The notes under the pieces: model-generated
Told to the model about the DNA's origin: nothing
The model's database searches: none
The model's input: the letters and a program-made list of their open reading frames with translations, nothing else
From: BP-133 sp040756995
Lineage (GTDB): Bacteria; Actinomycetota; Acidimicrobiia; IMCC26256; BP-133
Direction: 5' to 3'
Assembly (NCBI GenBank): GCA_040756995.1
Contig: JBFLYK010000020.1
Coordinates: forward strand, 55,223 to 119,222
DNA length: 64,000 nt
Made by a program: the position numbers and the translations under genes
Shown: positions 16,801 to 25,164 of the stretch, piece by piece
How the letters are laid out: each line of letters starts with the position of its first letter
Numbering within the stretch: position 1 is the first letter of the stretch

Positions 16801-17201
16801 ACGAGCGCTTTGATCCCCTGCCGGCCGTGCCGTCTGGCCCACAAGCAATGGTCGATGATGGGAACAAGGAACCCCTCCGACTTTCCGGAACCCGTGCCCG
16901 TGGTGATAAGCGTCGGCTGCGGTACCCGCCCACGCCCGGACAGGCGTCGCCACGCTTCGACCTGGTGCGCATAGGGCCGGAACCCGGGCGGCGTCCACGC
17001 CACACCGAGCTCGACGTCGTCGGGAGCTTCCACGAACGGGAGCCGGACCCGGAGGAACGGCCCCCGAAAGATGCCGTCCTCCTCGTCGAGAAGGAACTCG
17101 GTGAGCGCGTGGTAAGCCTCATCGTCGGAGAGGGCGAAGGTCGTGGCCAGGTACTCGACGACACTCTCTCTTAGTTCCCGGGCGACGAGGGACGGGATCA
17201 T
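10887..17201 (-). CDS. Giant DEAD/DEAH helicase with MZB/DUF1998 and nuclease-like C-terminus (DrmA/DrmB-like)
   Basis: A 2104-aa protein. The ATG at 17201 overlaps the methylase stop (ATGA). In order: superfamily-2 helicase with TTGTGSGKS (about residue 104), YLVLDEFHSYDGAQ (about 244), several zinc-knuckle pairs (CTSCG, CPSCG, CDLC...CPG), motif VI QRVGRAGRRTG (about 1060), then another CPSC...CPRC pair. The MZB cluster CECQTRGKAGCHKC (about 1637) is the hallmark of DUF1998 helicases and DrmB. After it, a segment around 1745-1790 reads WELREQVNLAAHHTRPDFYAT...AIYLDGWEFHG, resembling the Vsr/PD-(D/E)XK nuclease core. In class 1 DISARM, DrmA (helicase) and DrmB (DUF1998) are separate proteins; here both features are in one chain. 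Function in phage-DNA restriction is inferred. Confidence 0.82.
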   Translation of the reverse strand: MIPSLVARELRESVVEYLATTFALSDDEAYHALTEFLLDEEDGIFRGPFLRVRLPFVEAPDDVELGVAWTPPGFRPYAHQVEAWRRLSGRGRVPQPTLITTGTGSGKSEGFLVPIIDHCLWARRHGRQGIKALVLYPMNALVTDQERRIAAMLADPTVAAVGVRGGVWIGDDGSVTNRRDMDATHLVSDPQALMEDPPDILLTNYKMLDRLLTNASRLRLWAANMKPAGAEAGWDQPLAYLVLDEFHSYDGAQGTDVAMLLRRLGHRLGTMTAASPLAGIGCVGTSATLGSAASAAADMCGFATRVFGTRFDAASIVGEQRRTVAEVCSDIDFSMPTPEPEAVAALDARDLDALAEAFTGVFFDDAQDVGDRLVRHHLTASLLRVASDRPRAWRDAVAGVAQQVPAWGAALARHPDAVAEALERFVALVSHARGRTGSGGERPLFSVEVQVWIREVTRLLRSVSDAPRFRWADSPAAIDVDAVLEMPAVYCTSCGRSGWMGIANKAVGQGDAAIERLVHEGETDPYTVSVRARSRTRTMVRAHPDEPDVLWLDSTSGQVHAADTGGRIPVLVGGMTGDDRGETARDEAAKRQQCPSCGTRDAIRFLGSRVTTLAAVGITQMFGSPHVATDERKLLAFTDSVQDASHRAAFFSGRTHRFNLRATMSRALQAKGRVALPDVAEVVLAQADAEERPEDALFSLIPADLLWEQRLGAAWQSPGTTAANEARAGLAQRLTFEAALEAGLRSRFGRTLETTGTAAAEVIVTEEEWARVIAFAIEAVQANAGTLVTEPDMITAWADGILARLRLRGGIFHPFLDRYVTDGGKRWWIWGGGDRLAPKFPKGISAPAFLTSVASEEFDAIGGAQTWIAQWTKKALGVDGSAAERCVRDLLHAFVDAGIVDTRPSGKGAAWGLPPQRVEFVDVPANDRGFPPTEVRCDLCAHRHYAAPERVERWVGRPCLRLRCPGRYTISTPIGANYYRRLYRAGRIRRVVAAEHTGLLTRQQRERVESGFKDGGRPDAPNLLTATPTLEMGIDIGDLSAVMLTTVPPTQTNYIQRVGRAGRRTGNAFITTFAEGDPRSLYYLHDPELMIAGEIPAPNCYLDAIEILRRQYLAFLIDRAAEGTAGLIPTAPTMPNTIGQAAAPAGLQPGGWLHEILEAGRQPEMVSRFVRLFGAHLDPAVAARLAMWAATDMRTHVERILERWLAQIKLLTNQRSRLREREQPLAAIANPTSEDEEALGRVLAELRYVAWKINEARREPTLNALEALGLTPNYTLFDDTVALQVSLWRPNDDHDPAASGSARFSATQAEYTRPAAVAIRELAPGHYFYVDAHRVRIDAVDNGTENEPAHAAWRLCPSCSWATTDASAQQAACPRCGSAGVADQGAVLTVLPMRVVSSTERELTARVGDDSEDRDRVFHEVLTTVDVAPEDITAAWLHTSVVFGIESARAATIRHLNLGLHASQAAQARHLRIAGNDLQASLFTVCRHCGGVRGVRGQFNEPDDPNHHRGWCKVRSGARAPQWDTLALSHELVTEAVRVLLPVAEFEAAERVTSFKAALMLGLRDSFGGDPSHLRVIRSEFPAPGGPADAACNRFVVIHDTVPGGTGYLPRLADPERLRGILGRAVELISTCECQTRGKAGCHKCLYTAVARHEIPLVSRAVALAILDEILTNWGLHKPESGTITGINLAPVVQSELERMFKALLHRWAESGAARLTARPDPDDSRLTRFDVRFQDGPHWELREQVNLAAHHTRPDFYATRVDSPGTAPVAIYLDGWEFHGSVPDQVDLDAQRPASLRAGGTVVWALTWADIKAALHAANQHSTVGPVTPVGNAIRSAARTGARQLHGSDHPAFGALTQGAFGQLVSHLRHPDPLTWQHLVTALTLAPGPSGTHVPVGDRRATIDRLARGGQPEPSATPTGIDTITWETTGGLVVATLLDKDPAVPTVTGVASLDTTRDPDRDRWEDWTHLGNLLQFLGDAAILITTRTWSPEETPALTATPAAPPTPQPPGGPAAAELDDCYDDAARALAEAALAHGYTDLVVGYEPGDPDGTVLEVAWPARKVGILPTGATQPGALTGWAVRTPDLWEPADLLAALDEGAHP

Positions 17202-20200
17202 GCGTCCGCAAGCTGTTGGGAGAAGACGCGATAAGCCGCGCTCATGGCCGCCTGTCGGTCGGCGGGACGGAATGGCGGAACGAAGGGCCCGAGATCCACT
17301 GAGGTGTCGCCGGCCTGCCACGCCAGGACCCGATCCCAGACCTTGACCCATCCTTTCGTGTTGGCGGCTTTGGCTCTGGCCTCGAGCAGCGCCTGGTCAT
17401 AACCGTAAGCGTTGTGGTTTCCGCAAATCTGGCTTCCTGCGGAGTCGAAGACCATCACGTGCTCGTAACTGCGAAGAACGGGGAACTGTGACCTGTAGAT
17501 TGCCAGCAGGGCTTCTTCGCTGATGCCCAGCACCAATGCGGCGAGCGCGTCGAGTTCGGTGAGCAAGAGCCAACGGTCGCCCTCGCTTCGCACTGGAATC
17601 TGGGGCGTCCATATAGGCGCCGCAGGCGTCAAGCCCTTGGAGGCGGCCTCCTTCAGCACGAACTGGTCTTCCGACCAGCTCGGCTGGTACACCGAGCGCC
17701 AGAACTCCGCGAACTCGTGGGTCAAACAGTTGAGGCGGAGCACCCGATGAGCGATCGCGCTGGCGAGCGGATGATCGGCCGGCACGACGGGGAATCGTGC
17801 CACCACATTGTCGTGCAGGTCCGACACGCCGGCGATCCGAGCAAAGAAGTCGGCCGGCAGGCTTGAGGCGAGGCCGCAGAACGTCGTGGTGTCGAGATCG
17901 GTTGCCAACCGTCCCATGTAGCAAACGCTGACTGCGGTGGGACCTGGCGGTAGCAGCGACATGAAGACGGATCGATACATGTTCGACGGGACCTGCCGCC
18001 TGGCGATGAGCCGGAAGTGCTCGGTCTGCCTTCTCCCGTTCCACGAGCCGACTTGGGCATCGAAGACCGCCCTCGGTGCCTTTCGCTGCCAATTCGTCCG
18101 GGGGATCACCGGCTCGGGCAGATCGCGAAGGTCGCGCGCGTCATAGTCCTGTTGGTTTGCGCCCGACGCCCGCGGCTCCTTGGCGAATGGTGTCGAGATA
18201 CCAAAATGCGGACCCTGGAGAAGGACGTCTTCCCATCTCATGGCCAGCGCAGTGCGTTTCTCGATCAGACCTTGTTTTGGTGCAACCTGTTCGTCAAAAC
18301 CGCGTGTCCAGAAGTAGCTCGTTCCACCAAGCCGCCTCGGGTAGTTCGCAAGTGCCTCTGTCGCTTCCGCTTCCGCGGTGGTGACGTTGCGGATCAAGGG
18401 GACACTGGCCGTATCTGGGTATTCGAGCAGTGCCGCCCAAGCAGCCAGAACAGCCTCGTCAACTTCAACGAACCGCTGCCGGTGGGGCCGGATGTCCCAA
18501 CCGCCCTCGGGGAATTTGCGTCCGGGGAGTTCACCCTCGCCGTCGTGTTGGAGGCTCCGGTCGACCACCGAGGGGTGGTACAGGAAGGCGGCCTGCCGGA
18601 AGGACGGGCGTTCGCGTAGGTCGCCATAGACGTGGACGCCGTACTCTCGCGTGTCACTGATCTCTCGAAAGAGCAAGAGTTCGTTGATGAAGTGGTAATG
18701 GGCTCGTAGGCGCCGATAGCAGGCTGCTCGTAACGTGGACGCCTTGGGGGACCCGAGGTGGCCTTCCGGGTGGAGAAGCGCGATCGTCCCTCCGGGCCCG
18801 CTGCGGCGCCAGGTACCCGTGATGAACTGGAGGTAGAGGTTGTTCTCCAACCCGGCGAGGAGCGGCTCCTGCGTTACTGATCCCATCAGAGCGTTGAGGG
18901 CGTGGTTCTCGGCTCGGTCAGCGAGGTAACGGCTCCGGGCGCTCCCGTCCCCGAGCACCACTTGGCGCCGAGACCGGCGCTCGTCTTCGGGGATCGGGTC
19001 AGTCAGCCCGAACCAGGGATCGTGTTCGGCGAGTGCGACCTCGTCGATCCATATTGGCCTGACCCATGGCGGGTTTCCGATCTGGACGTCGAACCCGCCC
19101 CGCTGGAAGATAGGTCCGAAGTCGAGTTCCCAGTGGAACCATGCTTGCCGGTCGGCGATTTCCCGGCAGGCGACGAGCCATGGATGCTGGTGCTCGGCGT
19201 CCTCGACTGCGTCAACTCCCTCGTTGGTGCCACCAGCCAGGAACAGGACGCCGGCCGCGCCCGGGTCGGGACGACCGAGGAGAGAGTCGACGCCGTCGAG
19301 CCATTCGTCGAGGGTTGGCAGAGCGGTTCCGTTTTCCTGGCCCCACATCCACAAAGAGCACCAGGCGTCCATCAGGCGTCGGAGCCGACAGGCGGCGGAG
19401 CGCGGGTCGTAGAGTACGCGGCGGATCGTCTCGTCGCCGAAGTGGGTCCCGGCCGGAAGTGTGGCGCTTCCCCTAACGGCGATGTGCTGGCGGGTGGCAT
19501 CCCACAACTGGCCGACTTCCCGCGCCGCCTGCTTCCAAAGCGCTTCCACCCGGCCAGCGAGGGCAACCAGACGGTCGGCCTGGTGGCGGTTCGGCTTGCC
19601 ATGGATGGCGTTCCGCCAGGCTTGGACGGCCTCGACCCAGCCGGGGTCGAGTTCCTTGATCTCTGCGGCGTCCGCGACGGAGCCCCAGCCTTCGCCAGGG
19701 ACGAGGAAGTGGTGGATGCCCGTCGCCTCACCGAACGGTACCTGGTGGGGCGGCTGCTCCGTGGGTGCAATCCTCTGCTTGCCGATCCAGGCCGCGTGCT
19801 TCACCTGATCGACGGTGTAGGTGGCTCGCCGTCCGCCGATGAGGCTGTTGCCCCGGCGCAGGCGGGCGCCGAACCAGGGGGCGTCCAGTCCGGCGTGCAT
19901 GCAATTGAGCCACAGGCTCACCTCGGCCAGTTCGACCGCCGTCTGGTTGAGGTCCACACCGAAGGCCTGGTTGACGGCAAAGTGCGCTTTCGCTTTCTGG
20001 AGCTCGTGTTGGTAGCGGTCCGGGTCGATCACCTCGCCCGTCTCGTCCTGGGCGGACTTGAGGTAGCGGGCGGCGAGTTGGTTGATCGCCTCGTTGAGGA
20101 ATGCTCCAGAGCCGAGCGCCGGTTCGCACACCGTGAGGTTGAGGATGTCGGCGGCGCGGAGATCCGGGTTCTCGGCGAAGAAGACGTCGAGGGCGTGGCG

Positions 20201-21898
20201 GACGGTGAACTCGGTGAGGACCTCGGGGGTGTAGTAGGAGGCGGACCGCTGGCGGTCCCGCCCGGAGAGCCGGAACACGAAGTCGCCCGTCTCGTAGCGG
20301 ACGCGGCGTTGTTCCCCACCCGGGCCTTCCTCGGTGAGGAACACATCGTCAGGGTATTCGTCGGAGCGGGTGACCGGGATCACCCACGAGCCGTTGTCGG
20401 CGTCGCCGTGCTTGTCGACCTCGTAGAGCGGCTCAGTGGCGAGGAAGCCGCTGTAGGCCATGAGACCCTCGTAGACCGCGCCGAGCTGATTGAGACCCAA
20501 CGTGGCGTAGGAGAGGGCCTGGCGTTGCTTCCCTGTCCTTTCGGGGGAGAAGCAGAGATGCTCGAAGACCTTCTGGAGGACCGCGTCCGAAATGCGGGAC
20601 CGGTCGATAAGGGGGCAGGCCGATTCCGAGAAGAGCACGGAGCGGAGTGCCCGGAACCGAAGGCCGCGACCGTCCTCGTCGGCGGCAAGGGTGACCTCTG
20701 GTTCGTAGCCGTCGTTGACGAGCCGGAAAAGGAGGGCGAGCGAGTCCTGGACATGGTGGGCGTTCCGCCCGTGGTCGGTGTGGAGGTCTCGCAGGGCCAC
20801 ATCGCGGAGACGGGCGAGGCTGTATCCGCTCTGGTAGTCGGGGTCGTCGACCGGGAGAATGCCAAGCTCCGGGCGGGCCTCGGCGAAGAGGAGCACGATG
20901 ATCCGATACAGATAGCGAAGGCACTGGCGGGTGAGTTCCTTCGGGTCGATCGACCGCCACGCACCCTTCTGGCGTTCCCGTACATCACGGACAACGGCGT
21001 TGGCGAGGAGCTCCACGCTGCGGCGTACACCGTGCCGGAGGTCTTTGGAGACGCCGGCCGATTCGTTGGCCGCCGCTTCCAGAAGGTCGGCGAGGAGGCT
21101 CTTGGCGTCCTCGCCCGGGTTGATGACGTCGGCGGAGAACAGGGCGGCCAAGGCGGCGAGTTCGCCTCGGGGCCTGGTGTCGTGGCGGGCGAGGGCGTCA
21201 TCGATGTTGGCGGCGAGGTAGATCCCCTCGCCCCACCGGTCACGGTCAAGAAGTGTGATCGACCCGCCCGAGACCAGCAGCAGATAGTTGGGCGGGTCGT
21301 CAGCGGTGAAAAGGGTCTGCGCCGCCTCCAGGGCAGTGCGGGCTTCGACGCGGTCGCCGGTACGGATGGGATCGAGGAGTGTCCCGGCCGAGGCCTGCTT
21401 GGACACCACGACGGTCGACGGGTCAGTGGCGAAGACGGTGTCGAGGGCGACGAGGATCGTCCCGGCGTGGGTCTCGCAGCGGCCAGCGACGGGAACAGTG
21501 AACGCCCGGTCGCCTGAGACCATCTCCAGCGTGATGCCCCTGGTCGGCGCCCAGCCCAACGCTGTGAGGATGGCGTCGTTCAGGTCCCGCTGGGCCGCGA
21601 CGCCATCGGCGGAGAGGCGGCGCAGGTCGACTGGCTGGTCCTCGCCGTCGTCGCTCGGCTCCGGTGCGGTCAGGGCGGCGTCGAGTCGGTACTTGTCCAG
21701 CGCCGTGGGGAGGCTTCGCAGCCGGGTACGGGGCGTGGGGTAGCCGTCCTTCTCCGTCGCGTCCCAACGCTTGTAGAGGTCCTGGAGGCCGGAGTCGAGG
21801 CGGTAGGCGAGGTAGTACTCCGAGAAGTAGCCCTGGTTGACCAGAGCGGGGATCATCTTCCCGGCGGCGAGGTCGCTGGAGCGCTTCTTGGGGGGCAT
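17198..21898 (-). CDS. Eco57I/PglX-like DNA adenine methyltransferase (DrmMI-like)
   Basis: A 1566-aa protein. I chose ATG 21898, 4 bp after the stop of the SNF2 gene; the frame extends further but would overlap that gene. SAM-binding motif I is CEPALGSGAFL (about residue 590), followed by VDLNQTAVELAEVSLWLNC; catalytic motif IV is NPPW (about 944), as in N6-adenine methylases of the Eco57I/PglX group. A long C-terminal region likely holds target recognition. In DISARM and BREX such enzymes mark self DNA. The size exceeds typical type II enzymes and fits defence-cassette methylases. Its stop overlaps the start of the giant helicase. Confidence 0.85.
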   Translation of the reverse strand: MPPKKRSSDLAAGKMIPALVNQGYFSEYYLAYRLDSGLQDLYKRWDATEKDGYPTPRTRLRSLPTALDKYRLDAALTAPEPSDDGEDQPVDLRRLSADGVAAQRDLNDAILTALGWAPTRGITLEMVSGDRAFTVPVAGRCETHAGTILVALDTVFATDPSTVVVSKQASAGTLLDPIRTGDRVEARTALEAAQTLFTADDPPNYLLLVSGGSITLLDRDRWGEGIYLAANIDDALARHDTRPRGELAALAALFSADVINPGEDAKSLLADLLEAAANESAGVSKDLRHGVRRSVELLANAVVRDVRERQKGAWRSIDPKELTRQCLRYLYRIIVLLFAEARPELGILPVDDPDYQSGYSLARLRDVALRDLHTDHGRNAHHVQDSLALLFRLVNDGYEPEVTLAADEDGRGLRFRALRSVLFSESACPLIDRSRISDAVLQKVFEHLCFSPERTGKQRQALSYATLGLNQLGAVYEGLMAYSGFLATEPLYEVDKHGDADNGSWVIPVTRSDEYPDDVFLTEEGPGGEQRRVRYETGDFVFRLSGRDRQRSASYYTPEVLTEFTVRHALDVFFAENPDLRAADILNLTVCEPALGSGAFLNEAINQLAARYLKSAQDETGEVIDPDRYQHELQKAKAHFAVNQAFGVDLNQTAVELAEVSLWLNCMHAGLDAPWFGARLRRGNSLIGGRRATYTVDQVKHAAWIGKQRIAPTEQPPHQVPFGEATGIHHFLVPGEGWGSVADAAEIKELDPGWVEAVQAWRNAIHGKPNRHQADRLVALAGRVEALWKQAAREVGQLWDATRQHIAVRGSATLPAGTHFGDETIRRVLYDPRSAACRLRRLMDAWCSLWMWGQENGTALPTLDEWLDGVDSLLGRPDPGAAGVLFLAGGTNEGVDAVEDAEHQHPWLVACREIADRQAWFHWELDFGPIFQRGGFDVQIGNPPWVRPIWIDEVALAEHDPWFGLTDPIPEDERRSRRQVVLGDGSARSRYLADRAENHALNALMGSVTQEPLLAGLENNLYLQFITGTWRRSGPGGTIALLHPEGHLGSPKASTLRAACYRRLRAHYHFINELLLFREISDTREYGVHVYGDLRERPSFRQAAFLYHPSVVDRSLQHDGEGELPGRKFPEGGWDIRPHRQRFVEVDEAVLAAWAALLEYPDTASVPLIRNVTTAEAEATEALANYPRRLGGTSYFWTRGFDEQVAPKQGLIEKRTALAMRWEDVLLQGPHFGISTPFAKEPRASGANQQDYDARDLRDLPEPVIPRTNWQRKAPRAVFDAQVGSWNGRRQTEHFRLIARRQVPSNMYRSVFMSLLPPGPTAVSVCYMGRLATDLDTTTFCGLASSLPADFFARIAGVSDLHDNVVARFPVVPADHPLASAIAHRVLRLNCLTHEFAEFWRSVYQPSWSEDQFVLKEAASKGLTPAAPIWTPQIPVRSEGDRWLLLTELDALAALVLGISEEALLAIYRSQFPVLRSYEHVMVFDSAGSQICGNHNAYGYDQALLEARAKAANTKGWVKVWDRVLAWQAGDTSVDLGPFVPPFRPADRQAAMSAAYRVFSQQLADA

Positions 21899-21902
21899 CA
21901 CG

Positions 21903-24761
21903 TCACCTGCTGGGGAGGAGAGCTCCGACGATGCGAATAAGCGGCGAGTCCGCTGGTTCATGTTCGGAGATGAGGCCTTCGATCTGGCGGGTGATCCGTT
22001 TGATGTCCTCGAGTCGGCGAATACGGTGCGGGTCAGAGCGAATCCGCTCCGCGGCGTCGCGGGCGGCGCCCTGCCAGCGCTGGAGTCTCGCCTTCGTCTG
22101 GGACAGGCGCTCGTCGAGCAGAGTGAGCGGGGCGATCAACGCGTCAGTGAGGTGTCGCTCGGTCGCCGTCACGACTGGGTCGATGAGCGCCTCGACGGTG
22201 GTGAGGTCGCCGGACCAGGCGGGGTTCACCATGGGGCCGTGGACGCCGGCTTGGCGGAGGGTGTCGAAGAGGTCGGCAAAGACCACGATTCCGTCTTCCA
22301 TGGTGGCGGCCAGCCAGGCGGTCGCGATGGGCTCCCCGAGCTGGTTTGACCACACCCCGGAGACGAGGAGCGTTGGCTCGGCGACGTCGCACGGGATGGC
22401 GAGCGCCTCGTGGCGGGCGACGCCGAAGAGAATCTTGTCGCAGATCCAGTCGAGGACAGGATGCTGGGGACTGAGATAGTGGACCTCTGGCCAGGCGGTG
22501 CCAGTCTCGTCGCTTTCCGCTTTGTGGTTCACCGCGTCGGCCAGCGATGCGTTGGCCGTGACCGGGTCGGCGGTGAGCCGGAGCCGCTCCCGGAGGTTGC
22601 GTTGCCGGAGGTAGGACTGGGGGAGCGCCTCCAGGCGGGCCATGAGGTCTTCGGGGGCGCAGAAGCTCACCACCGGAGGGTCGGCTTCCCAGCCGATGCT
22701 GGAAAGGTCCCCGAAGACGTGACGGAGGCTGGCCTCGAGAAACTCCGCCGATCCTTTGAAGAGGGACGGGAACGGGTCGATCGATACCACCTGCGGGCGG
22801 GCCGGGGTCGTGTCCGTGCCTGCCGGACTGGTGAGCCCGGCGAAGGCCCACGGGTCGAACGCGCTCTCGGTCGGAGCAACCTCTTCGAGCGCGGCGAGCC
22901 GTGCCGCCTCGTCGCGCTCCTGGAGAGCCGCACGGATGGCGTCTTCCTCGGAACCGGCGTTGTAGAGACCCATTACCGAGGCGGCGTCGCCCAGAGCGCG
23001 GTGGGCGGCGTGCTCCTTCTCGACGAGGCGGGACACCACACGCACGTCGGACGCGATCTCCGGGTCAGCGGGCGTGTAGAGGAGGTAGCGGATCTCCGGA
23101 GGGTGGAGCTGGCCGTAGCGGTCAATACGGCCGTTGCGCTGCTCCAGCGTGATGAGCGACCAGGGCAAGTCGAAGTGGACGAGGTGGTGGCACTGCTTGT
23201 GGAGGTTGACCCCTTCGGCAGCGATGTCGGAGGTGACCAGGACGCGGATCGGGGCGGAGGCCATCGAGAACGCCTCGATGATCTGCTGCTGCTCGTCGTC
23301 CGCCTTGGAGTTGTGGAAGGTCTCCACTTGGGCGTCGCTCATCCCCAACTGCTCGCACACCGCCTCGCGGATCCAGTCGAGGGTGCGGATCCGCTCCGAG
23401 AAGATCACCACCCGGCGCGCCGACTTGGGGCCGACACCGATATCGCGGAGCACGTCGAGCAGCCGGGCGATCTTGGCCGAGCCCTTCTCCACGGCTTCCT
23501 GGGCGAGGACCCACAGGCGCCGCAACGCCTCGACCTCCGGCGTTTCCGCCGGGACAGTCGGGTCCCTGAGGATGCCCGCCCGGCGGCGGGTGAGCCGGCC
23601 TTCGATCGTCTCCGAGAGCGCCGCCGGTGATGAGAGGGCCGCCTTGAGGAGGGTCCAGGGAAAGAGCCGGTCCTCGCACGGAGGCTTCTTATGCTCGCTG
23701 AGCCACGTGACCGACAACTCGGCGAAGATCGCTTCTTCCGCCGGCGAGGGCTTCACCGTGATCGGCAGCGGCTCCGCCCGTTCGGCCCACCGGTCCCCGA
23801 TCACGGCGGCGACGTCCGGGGAATGCTTGTGGCGCCGGACGACCAGGTGGGAGATGTCGTCGGCGGTGACCGTTTCTGGGTCCGCCACCGCTGTGGGGTC
23901 CAGGAGGTCGATCAGTTGAGCGAAGGCCTTCGCCCGCCCATTGTGCGGGGTCGCCGAGGTGAGGATGAGGGCGTCAGCGTTGGGGGCGAGAACCTGGGCC
24001 AAGCGGTTGTTGTACGTGTCGCGGTTCACCAGCTTGTGGGACTCGTCGATCCAAACGACGTCCCAGCGGACCCGCTCGAGGTGGTGGCGGTACCGCGTCG
24101 GGTTCTTCAGCGTGTCGATCGAGACGATGACCCTATTGAAGTAGGTGAAGGGGTTGCGACCGGCCGGGATCCTCTGACGGACCCGCTGGATCCCCTCGGA
24201 GTCGAGCCGCACCAGGGGGAACCCGGCCCGGCACCACAGCTCGTGCTGGATCTGGTCGAGGATGTGGCGGGGCACCACGGCAAGGACCCGGTTGGCCCTG
24301 CCCCGTCGCTGAAGCTCGGCGAGGAGCATCCCGACCTCGATCGTCTTCCCGAGGCCGACCGAGTCGGCGACGAGCAGCCGCGGCTGGAGCTGCAGGCTCG
24401 CCATCCGGAACGGCTCCCGCTGGTAGGGCAGGTCGTCGACCAGCAGCGCATGACCGACCGTGAGCGACGTGTTCGAGACCGGTAACGGGGTGCGACGGAT
24501 GAGCGCCTCGAGCACCAAGCGGGTCTCGATTCCGTGCGCCGAGGTGTCGAGCCGGAACCGGGTGCGTGCCGGGTCCTCAGGCTCGATTCGATCGAGGTCG
24601 GAAAAGAACGCCGCCCTCTGGTTCTGAACCAGCTCGCTGCGGCCTACGCACCGGACAATCGCCCGCGTGCCCATCGCCTGGCGTTCGACCTCGACGACCT
24701 GCCAGTCCTGGTCACGGATGACCACCCGACTGCCGGGGGCGATCAGGTCCAGTTCCTTCAT
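21903..24761 (-). CDS. SNF2-family helicase, DrmD-like
   Basis: A 952-aa protein from ATG 24761 (an upstream TTG at 24782 is less likely). Walker A DSVGLGKT lies at 133-140, DESH at about 255, SATPHNG follows, and the C-terminal lobe ends with QRNGRIDRYGQ, the SNF2 motif VI. The order SNF2 helicase, adenine methylase, helicase, DUF1998 in one operon is that of class 1 DISARM, where DrmD is the SNF2 protein. It leads the operon, so it should be transcribed from the gap at 24762-25164. Confidence 0.85.
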   Translation of the reverse strand: MKELDLIAPGSRVVIRDQDWQVVEVERQAMGTRAIVRCVGRSELVQNQRAAFFSDLDRIEPEDPARTRFRLDTSAHGIETRLVLEALIRRTPLPVSNTSLTVGHALLVDDLPYQREPFRMASLQLQPRLLVADSVGLGKTIEVGMLLAELQRRGRANRVLAVVPRHILDQIQHELWCRAGFPLVRLDSEGIQRVRQRIPAGRNPFTYFNRVIVSIDTLKNPTRYRHHLERVRWDVVWIDESHKLVNRDTYNNRLAQVLAPNADALILTSATPHNGRAKAFAQLIDLLDPTAVADPETVTADDISHLVVRRHKHSPDVAAVIGDRWAERAEPLPITVKPSPAEEAIFAELSVTWLSEHKKPPCEDRLFPWTLLKAALSSPAALSETIEGRLTRRRAGILRDPTVPAETPEVEALRRLWVLAQEAVEKGSAKIARLLDVLRDIGVGPKSARRVVIFSERIRTLDWIREAVCEQLGMSDAQVETFHNSKADDEQQQIIEAFSMASAPIRVLVTSDIAAEGVNLHKQCHHLVHFDLPWSLITLEQRNGRIDRYGQLHPPEIRYLLYTPADPEIASDVRVVSRLVEKEHAAHRALGDAASVMGLYNAGSEEDAIRAALQERDEAARLAALEEVAPTESAFDPWAFAGLTSPAGTDTTPARPQVVSIDPFPSLFKGSAEFLEASLRHVFGDLSSIGWEADPPVVSFCAPEDLMARLEALPQSYLRQRNLRERLRLTADPVTANASLADAVNHKAESDETGTAWPEVHYLSPQHPVLDWICDKILFGVARHEALAIPCDVAEPTLLVSGVWSNQLGEPIATAWLAATMEDGIVVFADLFDTLRQAGVHGPMVNPAWSGDLTTVEALIDPVVTATERHLTDALIAPLTLLDERLSQTKARLQRWQGAARDAAERIRSDPHRIRRLEDIKRITRQIEGLISEHEPADSPLIRIVGALLPSR

Positions 24762-25164
24762 CGAAGTGGCTGAAGGCGCCAAGACCGACCTCCGCTGCGC
24801 TCGTCGGGTTCGTTCATTTCGGGGAGGTGGTACAGGCTACGCGGCTTGCTCCACCCACATTCCGTGACTTGCTCGTTGGGGCGTTCGAACTGGGCGCTTT
24901 GCCCTGGGCAGCGGCCCATGCGGCAAGCACTGAAAATCGCCCGCGGAGATGCAACCTCCGATAAGCATCGGCCTGGTGAATCGTGACCCGCGGAAGGTGG
25001 GATGGTTTCGTCGGCCGCTGCCAAGACGTATCCCGGTGCAGAACGGCCTTGCGGGTAATAGCGAGGATTTGAGCCGAAATGCTCGCTACCTGTCCCGACC
25101 GCGGGCCCCGGGACCGTTCAGTATACTATCTGGTTGTCGAAATGGTTGTAGTTGAAGGAGGGGC
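24762..25164. promoter_or_regulatory. Divergent promoter region of the defence cassette
   Basis: This 403-bp gap separates the four-gene minus operon from the three-gene plus operon, and no gene was found in it. On the plus side, AGTATACT (25121-25128, itself a palindrome) gives a -10 candidate TATACT. Two GGTTGT repeats lie at 25132 and 25144 with a 12-bp period, and an AAGGAGG ribosome site precedes GTG 25165. The repeats could bind the HTH protein encoded second in that operon. No clear promoter was seen on the minus side. Confidence 0.5.

Noticed and set aside
18902..21517. 871-codon plus-strand frame antisense to the methylase
   Set aside because: The methylase frame has SAM and NPPW motifs; this one is a shadow with no recognisable domain.
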